From: Stomoxys calcitrans
Taxonomy: Eukaryota > Arthropoda > Insecta > Diptera > Muscidae
Direction: 5' to 3'
NCBI RefSeq assembly: GCF_963082655.1
Contig: NC_081555.1
Coordinates: forward strand, 176,808,944-176,872,943
DNA: 64,000 nt
In this document: positions 12,713 through 22,758 of the stretch, piece by piece
How the letters are laid out: each line of letters begins with the position of its first letter
Position numbering within the stretch: the stretch's first letter is position 1
Translations under genes and position numbers: made by a program
Notes under the pieces: model-generated
Told to the model about the DNA's origin: nothing
The model's input: only the letters and a program-made list of their open reading frames with translations
Database searches by the model: none

Positions 12713-13988
12713 CAGACCCTAAATCGATAGATCAGTCTATACGATCTGCCCCTTTTGTCACAATCCGATGAAAATTGGATAACTTATGCACCCAAATTAG
12801 GCACGGACATTGATTGGTCTTATAAATATAAGTCACTGTTGAATTTTGTATTTCAAATTTCAACAAAATCGGGTAATAACTAACGCTTTTAGGAGCTTCA
12901 GACCCTTAACCGGCATATCGGTCTATATGACAGCTATATATAAATACAGTACTATTTTTACCATATTTGCAACACTAGACCGCACACATCTTTGGTCACT
13001 CGCCAAAAACTGAGTGAGCTTGGCTGGGAACTTTTGATGCATCCACCATATAGCCCTGACCTTGCATCATCAGACTACCATTTATTTCGATCTTTGCAGA
13101 ACTCCTTAAATGGTACAACTTTCGGCAATGATGAGGCTATAAAATCACACTTGGGTCAGTTTTTTGCAGATAAAGGCCAGAAGTTCTATGAGCGTGGAAT
13201 ACTAAATTTGCCAGGAAGATGGCAAAAGGTTATCGAACAAAATGGCAATTATATATTTGATTAAAGTACAATCTAAGTTTTATTAAAAATGCATTTACTT
13301 TCTTTTAAAAAATCCGCAATTACTTTTTGGGCAACCCAATAAATACAGTCCTATTTTTACCATATTTGGGTCGGATGGTGCGTGGCCTAAAACTACTCAC
13401 TCTTTAAAATTTCAATGAAATTGGATAAAAAATAATGCTTTTATGGATTTGAGACCCTTTTTCGGGAAATCGGACCAATCTGAGCCAAATTAACGATCCA
13501 AATCCGGGAGACCTAAAACTACCCACTGTTTCAAATTTCAGCGAAATCGGGTAATAAATAGAATTTATGGGCTTCGGACCCTTTATCGGCAGATCGGTCT
13601 ATATGGCAGCTATATCTAAATATAGTCCTATCTGAACTATATTTAGGTCAGATGTCGGGAGGTCTAAAACTACTCACTCTTTGAAATTTCAGCAAAATCG
13701 GATAAAAAATGAAAATCGGTCTATATAGCAGCTATATCCAAATATGGTCCGATTTCGCCCATTCAATAACTTAACCAGCGTGCATTAAAAAGACGTATCT
13801 GTGCCAAATTTCAGCTCAATATCTCAATTTTGGAAGCCTGAAGAGTGATTACAACAGACGGACGGACAGACGGATAGACAGACAGACACCCAGACATCGT
13901 TAAATCGTCTTGGAATTTTACGACAATCCGAAATACTTTGTAGGGTCGCAAATTGATATTTCAATGACTAAATGAATATACCCCCTAT
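12713..13988 (+). mobile_element. Family A-related Helentron-like element, 5' end missing
   Basis: Units with 'gcagatcggtctatatggcagctatatc' occur at about 13580 and 13710. A GACGGACAGACGGATAGACAGACAG block lies at 13858-13887, and the 3' end GTGGTGGGTATAA is at 13976-13988. The left end is cut at the retrotransposon junction. A 3' mariner fragment (12970-13339) is inserted, flanked by a 28-bp imperfect direct repeat. Confidence 0.75.
12970..13339 (+). pseudogene. Mariner transposase C-terminal fragment with right terminal inverted repeat
   Basis: The frame encodes a mariner-type C-terminal third: NTRPHTS, then LMHPPYSPDLASSDYHLF (the last catalytic Asp of the D,D34D triad lies in the PPYSPDLA-SDYHLF signature) and a normal end ...EQNGNYIFD and stop at 13264. 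The 75 bp after the stop ends with TIR sequence gcaattactttttgggcaaccc and a TA. The N-terminal two thirds are missing. Its ORF end, 3' UTR and TIR match the MITEs at 33425, 42944, 45693 and 48623, so this is a relic of their autonomous parent. Confidence 0.9.
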
Positions 13989-13989
13989 C

Positions 13990-14656
13990 CTACCGTGGTG
14001 GGTATAATTAAGCGTATTCCCAAGCGAATGTTCATTGCTGTCTAAACAACAACTGAAACAAAGAGTATAAGCGTACGTGTGAATTGAACATGAACTCTAG
14101 CGTAAAGAAAATTTTCTTTTGGGCACCACTACTCTGAAGATCCTTTTTATTAAATAAGGATAAAAATGCAGCTCATCGTTCCAAAATTGCGCCAAACATA
14201 CTTGGCACAGGTTTTATAGGCTCTTATATACCGGTATTTTGCGAACGGAATAACAATTCCCTCATCCCATATCATCTGTAAAAGGATGAATGCCCAAGAT
14301 ATGATTTGATGACGTTCTTTAGCAATGCAGCAATAGAAAACTCTTAAAGAAATTTCTCTTTAGGGCCAGAATTGTAGTTTTTTTATTTTTGTTTTATTGA
14401 GACCAAAAATTGATTACTCTCTACAGAGACTATGAGACATCTCGTTGAAAATATGTATGTACGAACTGCTGATAAGAAAGAGTTGATGCCGGCATCACTT
14501 TGTGGTAGGCAAAGAACTCAATCTACTCTGGGACGACAGACCAATTTTGTTTAAATCGTCTCTTAAGACAGTACGGCGGAGGACGTTCTTAAAGAAAGTT
14601 CATAATAATCGGAAAAAGCAAAAAAAAAAAATACAAATTTAAAAGCGAAAAGTGAT
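13990..14656. other. Upstream region of the metalloproteinase gene
   Basis: Apparently single-copy DNA just 5' of the first coding exon. I see no convincing TATA/initiator pair. A purine-rich A tract (14616-14640) lies close to the start codon. No other gene is supported here. Confidence 0.4.
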
Positions 14657-17600
14657 ATGTGGAATTTTTTAAAATGGATAATTCTTACGGTGCATGTGAT
14701 GGGGTTATCCCAAGGATATCCCATCAAGCAAAGCGGTAATGGCTTAGAAGTTCCACCTGCGGAAGTGGTAGGAAAACGCCAACACATTTTTTGCGTTTGT
14801 TTTTCTTTATTATCTTCTCTCATAGTTGAATTTTATGCGACGTTTTGGCTATCTGGATAAAAATCCCGACAATTCGGAAGCTTTATATCATGAAAGTGCA
14901 ATTGTGGAAGCTCTTAAGAATATACAGAAATATGGAGCCATAAATCAAACCGGCAAATTGGATGACATGACCCTTGAGGTATGTTTCAGTTGAATGCTTT
15001 GGCGGCATGAGTAACATACGCTGCGGCAGCGATGCCGATAAGCAAAAAAAAAACGAATGTTGTGGTCTCAGTCCAGAGGGGCTTTGAATCATTTTGTGAT
15101 AATCCAATTTCGAATTGTGTCAGTATCTCCCTGTACATTGTGTGTGTGTGTGCGTATGAGTGTGTGCGTTAGCGTTTGAGTCTTTGGCGGATTTTCTCAA
15201 TCGTATTTATGTTCATTGAACTTGAATTTGTGTGTGAATGAATTGTTTATGTTGTGATGTTGTTTTTGTTGTCGTTTTTAATTCGGTTTTATCTCTTAGC
15301 TGTTTACAAAGCCTCGCTGCGGTGTACCCGATATTGAGGGGAAGCCCTATTATCTGAAACAACATGAAACGGTGACAATGGGAGCAAAACATCGACAAAA
15401 GCGTTTTATCTTTGGAGCAAAAACTTGGACCAAAAGGAATATAAAATATCTGTAAGTAGCCAATCAATGGAGCCTGAAAAATATAAAACTTTTCCTTAAA
15501 ACGGATGTTGTGTTGTGTGGATGTTATGCTTAAGCATAACTTGTTGCAGAACAATTCAAGAGAATATTTAAGAATCTGGTAATAGATGAAAAAAAGTAAA
15601 AGCCTGCTAAGTTCGGCCGGGCCGAATCTTATATACCCTCCACCGTGGGTCGCATTTGTCGAGTTTTTTTCCTGGTATCTGTTTTTTGGCAAACTGCTAT
15701 TGGAGCTATATCAGATTCGGAGCTATATCAGAAGTCATTGGAGCTATATCAGAAGTCATTGTGTAAAATTTCAGCCAATTCGAATAAGAATTGCGCCCTT
15801 TAGGGGATCAAAAAGTAATATAGAGAGATCGGTTCAAAGGGGAGCTGTATCAAGCTATAGACCGATTCAGCCCATATTTGACTCGTATGTTGAAGGTCAT
15901 GGGAAAAGCCGTTGTAAAAAATTTGAGCCAAATTGTATAATAATTGCGCCTTCTAGAGGCTCAAGAAGTCAAAATCCCAGATCGGTTTATATGGCAGCTA
16001 TATCAGGTTATAAACCGATTTGAATCATATTTAGCACTGTTGTTGAAATTCATAACAAAATACGTCATGCAAAATTTCAGCCTAATCGGATAAGGATTGC
16101 GCTCTCTTGTAGCTCAAGAAGTCAAGTTTCAAGATCGGTTTATATGGCAGCTATATCAGGTTATGAACCGATTTCAACCATACTTAACACAGTTATTGGA
16201 AATCATAACGAAATATGTCATGCAAAATTTCAGCCAAATCGGATAGGAATTGCGCCCTCTAGAGGCTCAAGAAGTCAAGACCCCAGATTGGTTTATATGA
16301 CAGCTATATCAGGTTATGAACCGATTTCAACTATATAGTTCAACACGGTTGTTGGAAATCAAAACAAAACACCTCGTGCAAAAATTCAGCCAAATCGGAT
16401 AAAAATTGCACACTCTAGTGGCTCAAGAAGTCAAGATTCAAGATCGGTTTACATGGCAGTTATATGACATTATGGACTGATTTGACCCACACTTAACAGA
16501 GTTATTCGAAGTCATAAAGAAACACGTCATGGTTTATATCACAGCTATATCAGGTTATGAGCCGATTTCAACCATACAGTTCAACATAGTTGTTGGAAAT
16601 CGAAACAAAACACCTCGTGCAAAATTTCAGCAAAATCGGATAAAAATTGCACCCTCTAGTGGCTCAAGAAGTCAAGATTCAAGATCGGTCTGTGGTCCAA
16701 ATCGGTTCATAACCTGATATAATTCCCATAAAAACCAATTTCGGATCTTGACTTTTTAAGCCGCTAGAAGACCCAATTATTATCAGATTAGGCTTAGGTA
16801 TCGCATGGAGCAAAAATTGCAAATTTTGCCCATGAACATTCCACTAAGTAGCAGGGACAAACTTCTCACATATCAATGAGTGCAGTCCGATTCAAGTTTT
16901 TTAAGCTCAATGATAAGGGACCTCCCTTATAGCCGAGTCCGAACGGCGTGCCGCAGTGCGTCACCTCTTTGGAGAGAAGTTTTACATGGCATAGTACCTC
17001 ACAAATGATGCCAGCATTGGGAGGTGAAAACCACTGCTAAAAAATTTTCTGATGGTCCCGCCAGGATTCGAACCCAGGCGTTCAGCGTCCTAGGCGGACC
17101 TGCTAACCTCTGAGCTACGGTGGCCTCGCATGACGCATTTTGTTTTAAATTCCCACAACTCTGCTAGAGTGTTTCTATTCTGTTGATTACCTGATATAGT
17201 TCTCATATAAACCGATCTTCAGATCTTTACTTCTTGCGCCGCTAGAGGGTGCAATTATGACCCAATTTGGCTTAAATTTTATACCAAGTGGTTTGTTTTG
17301 ATTTCCAACAATTGTGTCAAGTATGGCCTAAATCGGTTCATAACCTGATACAGTTCCCATATAAACCGATCTCCCGATTATACTTCTAGAGCCTTTAGAG
17401 GGCGCAATTCTTTTGCCGATTTAGCTAAAATTTTGTACAACGACTTCTTCTATGACCGATTCATAACCTAATATAGCTACCATATAAACAGTCTACCAAT
17501 TTTATTTCTTGAGCCACAAAAATTGGGCCCTATGCCCAATTCTTATCCGATTTGGCCGAAATTTTGTGCAATAACTTCCACTTTGGTCTCCAACAGCCAA

Positions 17601-20600
17601 ACCAAGTATGGCCCAAATTGATTCATAATTTGGTTAAGCTCCAATAGCATAATAATTCTTACCCCTTGTTTGCCTAAAAAGAGATATCGGGCTAAGAAAT
17701 TGACAAATGAGATCCATGGTGGAAGGTATATAAGATTCGGCCTGGGCGAACTTAGCACGCTATTTTTGACCGGAACGAGCTTACTCACCTACAAGAGCTT
17801 GGTCAGGATCGTCACCTCCACATGAACATGTGGCAACAACAACCACGCCAACCATGATTTGACGCGTTTCGACCCCTTGGTAAGAGGAGGGGTCATCATC
17901 AGAAATCTTTAGGTATGAGGGCTTCAAAGGTGGTACATTTGTGGGTGTATTTATCTCGAAGAAATTGCTAAAGAACTTCTACGAAATGCATACGACACAT
18001 TAACTAATCCCGAAACTTTGTCCTACTGGCAGCGTCACGTTTGTTTTATTGCACGTGGATTCTTTTCCACATGTTAAAATTTCTTCCAGGACATACACAT
18101 GATTTTTTTCATGTTCAATATATGTTGCATCCGTTGACGGGATAGTTTCAGACCTTTAGCCATTTGATTGTCACTCACTACAACGTGGATTTCGTTGAAT
18201 TCGAGCTTTTAATCGCAGAACCATTTCACTTCTTGCAGTTTTTTTTTTGGTTTTTTGATCACCACCACAATTTTATGGTGCGATACACAAACATTTGTTC
18301 ACTTTGAGATGTTTGAGTTCGCCAACAATAGCCGATTGTGATTTTCCAGTCAATTATAATGCAATAACACTATTAGGCTTGAACTGCTTTGGCGGCTTGT
18401 AAACAATTTAAATATCATCTAGCCGTCTTTTCTAGTTTGAGAGATATCTCAATGTGAAATTAATAACACTTCGTGTCAGCTACCCTGTATATTATGCGCT
18501 ATAAGCACAAATTTTTAATTCATTGGAATTTATTAATTTTAGAATTGGCAACAGATCTTTAAAAATTCCCCGGGAGCAAGTTGAAAGAGATTTAGCTCGG
18601 GCATTCGATGTCTGGTCGCAATACAGCAACCTGAAATTTCACCGTGTGTATGATACATCCGCGGATATTATAGTGGGCTTTGGCTCACAATATCATGGTG
18701 ACAAGTAAGTTTGGAAAATGTTTAAAGCAACTTTAAAACAATACAAATATCTATTCTGGGAATAAAATAGCTATCCATTTGATGGTGCTGGCAATATTTT
18801 GGCTCATGCTTTCTACCCCTACGAAATGGGTTCCTGGGGTGGCGATGTACATTTTGATGAGGATGAGAATTGGAAAGAAAATTCACCAGATCTCAGTCAA
18901 GGTGTAGACTTTTATACGGTGGCATTGCATGAGTTGGGCCACAGTTTGGGATTGGCCCATTCGCCCTCCCATAGTTCGATAATGTTTCCCTATTACAAGG
19001 GACCCGACTACAATATACTGGATTACGACGATACTCTGGCTATGTATGAAGCATATTGTAGGTGATTTTGTAGCTTAAGCACGAGTAGGCGACTAACATA
19101 TCTTTTGAGTCATTTTTTTTTAAGTAAATAAGAAACTAGATGATGATGATTTAGAACCCTCGAGCGAAGAGCAACAGATGGAGGATGAAGGAGATGATGA
19201 GGACAAAGATAATGCCTACAATGGTTATGACGAAGCGAGATATTCCACACCGGTACCCGTGGAAGAAACATCTAAAAGTTATTATGAGCCAGAGGCAAGT
19301 ACTTCTACATAGGAAAGATATATAAAATCGATAATAGTATTGAGTTTATTTTGTAGATGTCATACAATTCAACTACTGTTACCACTGACAGTGGTTACGC
19401 CACCACACCCATGGCAAACAGTTCATATACGAATACTGCCACAACCGTATACAACCCCAACACTGAAGCTGCCACCACCACTAATTTCTATCCCTCCTTG
19501 GGTACAACCGCTGCCATACCCTACCCCACAACAGACACCATCAGCGATAGCTCTCCTTTTCCTCCTCCCATTCCCAATATATGTGAGGGAGGTTTCAATG
19601 CGGTTTGTTACTTTAATGGATCAACACACATTTTCAAAGGCCAATATGTTTGGAAAATTTCATCCCAATATCGTGTTATTAATGGTTATCCGAAACTATT
19701 GCAAGATGTCATTGTAGATCTGCCTCAAAATATTCTCGAGATTGATGCTTGCTATGAGCGCTATGACAAAACGGTGCTATTTTTTACGGGTCAGATTAAA
19801 ATAATAAATTTTTAATGATTTATTAATATTTTCTTTTTTTTATATAGGAACTCAAATCTGGTATTATAAGGATAACAAGATACTGGATGATAGTCCCGTC
19901 TCCTTGCAAAGTATGGTGGGTGGTGAGGTAACTGTAGATCGGGTTGATGCAGCAATACTGTGGCGTAAGTGGCTAATTATTTTCTTTTTGCAATTTGAAA
20001 ATATTTTATGGTAAAGATTTGGAAAAATTTTATAAGATAAGTGTTTCTTAAGACAACATTTCAAAGAAATATTTGCAAAGCGAAACATTTCTATGGCATT
20101 TCGAAAAACAACCTAAAGATAAGATTTCAATGAGATTTTTTTAATTTTCTACAATGATTTCAATGACATTTTTATACCCACCACCGAAGGATGGGGGTAT
20201 ATTCATTTTGTCATTCCGTTTGCAACACATCGAAATATCCATTTCCGACCCTATAAAGTATATATATTCTTGATCAGCGTAAAAATCTAAGACGATCTAG
20301 ACATGTCCGTCCGTCTGTCCGTCTGTCTGTTGAAATCACGCTACAGCCTTTAAAAATAGAGATATTGAGCTGAAACTTTGCACAGATTCTTTTTTTGTCC
20401 ATAAGCAGGTTAAGTTCGAAGATGGGCTATATCGGACTATATCTTGATATAGCCCCCATATAGACCGATCGGCCGATTTAGGATCTTAGGCCCATAAAAG
20501 CCACATTTATTATCCGATTTTGCTGAAATTTGGGACAGTGAGTTGTGTTAAGCCCTTCGATATCCTCCGTGAATTTGGCTTAGATCGGTCCAGATTTCAA

Positions 20601-22758
20601 TATAGCCCCCATATAGACCGATCGGCCGATTTAGGGTCTTAGGCCCATAAAAGCCACATTTATTATCCGATTTAGCTGAAATTCGGGACAGTGAGTTGTG
20701 TTAGGCCCTTCGACATCCTCCGTGAATTTGGCTCAGATCGGTTCAGATTTGGATATAGCTGCCATATAGGCCGATCATCCGATTTAGGGTCTAAGTCCCA
20801 TAAAAGCCACATTTATTATCCGATCTTGCTGAAATTTGGGACAGTGAGTTGTGTTATTTCTTTCGACATCTTTCTTCAATTTAGCCAAGATCGGTTCAGA
20901 TTTGGATATAGCTGCCATATAGACCGATTTCTTGATTTATGGTTTTGGGCTCATAAAATGCTTAATTATTATCCGATGTCGCCAAAATTTGGGACAGTGA
21001 GTTAAGTTAAACCCCTTGACATACTTCTGCAATATCGCACAGATCGGTCCAGATTTGGATATAGCTGCCATATAGACCGATATCTAGGTTTTAGGTTTTG
21101 GGGCCATAAAAGACGCATTTATTGTCCGATGTCGCTGAAATTTTAGACAGTGAGTTTGGTTAGGCTCTTCGAAGTCCTTCTTCAATTTGGCCCAGATCGG
21201 TCGAGATTTGAATATAGCTGCCATATAGACCGATATCGCGATTTAAGGTCTTGGCCCCATACAAGGCGCATTTATTATCCGATTTCGCCAAAATTTGGGA
21301 CAGTGCTTTATGTTAGGCTTTTCGCCATCCGTGTCGTATATGGTTCAGATCGATTTTTTTTTGATATAGCTAGTGTACTTTTAGTATTTGGTCCAAATCG
21401 GAACATATTTTGATAAAACTGATATGGGACATAAGGTATGAAATTTCCACCGAATTTTGATGAAAGGTGGTTTACATATATTCCCGAGGTGGTGGGTATC
21501 CAAAGTTCGGCCCGGCCGAACTTAACGCCTTTTTACTTGTTCTAATTTCAATGAAATTTTTCTAATTTCAATGAAATTTTTCTAATTTCAATGAAATTTT
21601 TCTAATTTCAATGAAATTTTTCTAAATTCAATGAAATTTTTCTAATTTCAATGATTTTTTTTTTTTTGATTTCAATGAAATTTTTCTAATTTCAATGACA
21701 TTTTTCTAATTTCAATGAAATTTTCCTAATTTCAATGAAATTTTCCTAATTTCAATGAAATTTTCCTAATTTCAATGAAATTTTCCTAATTTCAATGAAA
21801 TTTTCCTAATTTCAGCGAAATTTTCCTAATTTCATTGAAATGTTCCTAATTTCAATGAAATTTTCTTAATTTCAATGAAATTTTCCTAATTTCAATAAAA
21901 TTTTCCTAATTTCAATGGAATTTTTTCTAATTCCAATGAAATTTTTCTGCTTCCAATGATTTTTTTTATTTAAAGACAAAATTTTCATAAATGATCATTA
22001 AATTCAATCAATCTTTAAAATGTTCTCGAAAAAAAACATGTATGTGCTCTTCTCTTCCAAGACAAAATTTCTGTGAAATTTTCTACAAAGACAAAATTTA
22101 TGTTAAAATTTTTTTTTTAAACAAAATTTTTATCAAAAGCAATATTCAATAAAATTTCTCTAAAATGAATTTCAAAGAAAAGTTTAACGACTGTATTCAC
22201 AAAACTTAATGAAGCCTTTAAATAGGTTTATTTCATAGCTCTATAAAGGAAATAAGCCTATTTCAAATCAACAAAAAGTTCTTTGAATACCGGCGTAAGC
22301 ACTGATAACAAATTTCTTCCCCGTCTTCTTTTCAGCCAAAAATAATCTTACATACATCTTTGCTGGATCCATATTTTGGCGTTACAACGATGCAATGCAA
22401 AGGCTCGAAGAGGGTTATCCCAAATCAATGTTGCGTTGGATAGGAATACCCAATAATATCAACGCAGCAACCACTATACCAAATGGTTAGAATGTCCCAC
22501 AGTCTTCGGAAACTTTTTTATGACTTCTCTCTTTTTACTGCAGGAAAAACCTATTTCTTCAAAGACAACCTCTATTGGCTGTATAACAACTTACTTGTAC
22601 GCCCTGAGCGTGGCTACCCGCGGCGAGCCTCAACCGCTTGGCTGGGCTGCACAACAAGAACAACAACCAGAATACCATTAAGGAATAACACCACAACGGT
22701 AACATTTATTTCAGTTTCTCCTTCGGCTTCTTCGATAGCTGCTTCGACTTGGTCCTGA
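14657..22758 (+). CDS. Mmp2-like: Matrix metalloproteinase, Mmp2-like (ten exons)
   Basis: Zinc endopeptidase that would cleave extracellular matrix. Exons: 14657-14767, 14826-14978, 15300-15451, 18543-18704, 18771-19057, 19125-19294, 19357-19789, 19848-19964, 22336-22485, 22544-22758. They join in frame to 1950 nt, 649 aa. Visible parts: signal peptide (1-20); PG-like prodomain with FMRRFGYLD; cysteine switch PRCGVPD (C95); furin-type RQKR (120-123); catalytic HELGHSLGLAH (H246, E247, H250, H256) with Met-turn M264; a long acidic then Thr-rich hinge (about 289-419); hemopexin repeats closed by C421 and C614. The intron after exon 6 starts GC, not GT; only this keeps frame. After C614 comes a 35-aa tail without the hydrophobic GPI signal known in fly Mmp2, and it overlaps the ALG8 3' end. 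Introns 3 and 8 carry repeats. The match to Mmp2 rather than Mmp1 rests on hemopexin and prodomain wording and is moderately sure; the MMP assignment is firm. Confidence 0.93.
15588..16696 (+). mobile_element. Family B Helentron-like element, 3' end missing (in Mmp intron 3)
   Basis: It begins with aaaagtaaaagcctgctaa, the palindrome GTTCGGCCGGGCCGAAT, then TACCCTCCACCGTGG. 153-bp units are marked by 'atatggcagctatatcagg' at 15995 and 16148 and the variant at 16301, each exactly 153 bp apart. It stops at about 16696, where an oppositely oriented family B copy begins. Confidence 0.82.
16697..17767 (-). mobile_element. Family B Helentron-like element, inverted partner of the previous copy
   Basis: Minus-sense units (cataacctgatatagttcccatataaaccgat) run to the 5' end at the right: a decayed subterminal motif (ggtggaaggtatataag) and the palindrome remnant attcggcctgggcgaac near 17735. 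Both this copy and the one at 15588 lack their 3' ends and meet tail to tail near 16697, making a 2.2-kb inverted arrangement with a SINE inside the right arm. Confidence 0.78.
16808..17127 (-). mobile_element. tRNA-derived SINE (S3)
   Basis: Complete minus-strand copy: tail at the left (caaattttgcccatgaacatt), tRNA-like head at the right with B box complement ggattcgaacc and ctacggtggcctc. A likely 7-bp duplication, tcgcatg, is at 16801-16807 and 17126-17132, partly overlapping the SINE's own terminal TC. Confidence 0.85.
17768..17850 (-). repeat. Fragment of the foldback family G
   Basis: The phrases ccggaacgagcttactcacc, 'ggatcgtcacctccacatgaacatgtgg' and caacaacaacc match the right arm of the foldback element at 24500-24590. 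Confidence 0.6.
18000..18495 (-). pseudogene. Tc1/mariner-superfamily element, N-terminal transposase remnant
   Basis: On the minus strand the sequence starts near 18492 with atacagggtagctgacacgaa, a plausible terminal repeat. It then encodes a decayed helix-turn-helix region: fragments such as VGELKHLKVNK, LRLKARIQRNPRCS and KGLKLSRQRMQHILN are recognisable as the transposase DNA-binding domain. Stops and frameshifts interrupt it and the DDE catalytic part is missing. It ends 48 bp before exon 4 of the metalloproteinase gene. Confidence 0.7.
20173..21540 (-). mobile_element. Family A Helentron-like element, complete, inserted in a minisatellite
   Basis: The left (3') end is TATACCCACCACCGAAGG at 20173; the right (5') end has GGTGGTGGGTA, the palindrome GTTCGGCCCGGCCGAAC and ttttacttgt, ending at 21540. 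The GTCY block (gtccgtccgtctgtccgtctgtctg) is at 20307-20331. Minus-sense units (gatatagctgccatatagaccgat) repeat about every 153 bp. Both flanks belong to the same 20-bp minisatellite, with no target duplication and T on both sides. It lies in intron 8 of the metalloproteinase gene. Confidence 0.88.
21541..21960. repeat. 20-bp minisatellite, about 21 units
   Basis: Unit tctaatttcaatgaaatttt, exactly 20 bp in the first copies (21541, 21561, 21581, ...). Variants include a t-to-c change (ttttcctaat) that dominates the right half, plus a few indels near 21650. Each unit contains the near-palindrome ATTTCAATGAAAT. Degenerate units continue to the left of the inserted family A element (20090-20172) and decay to the right as far as about 22160. 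Confidence 0.95.

Noticed and set aside
22483..22543. Separate gene starting MVRMSHSLRK at 22483
   Set aside because: This is intron 9 of the metalloproteinase read in frame; the GT-AG borders at 22486 and 22543 remove it and keep the hemopexin frame.
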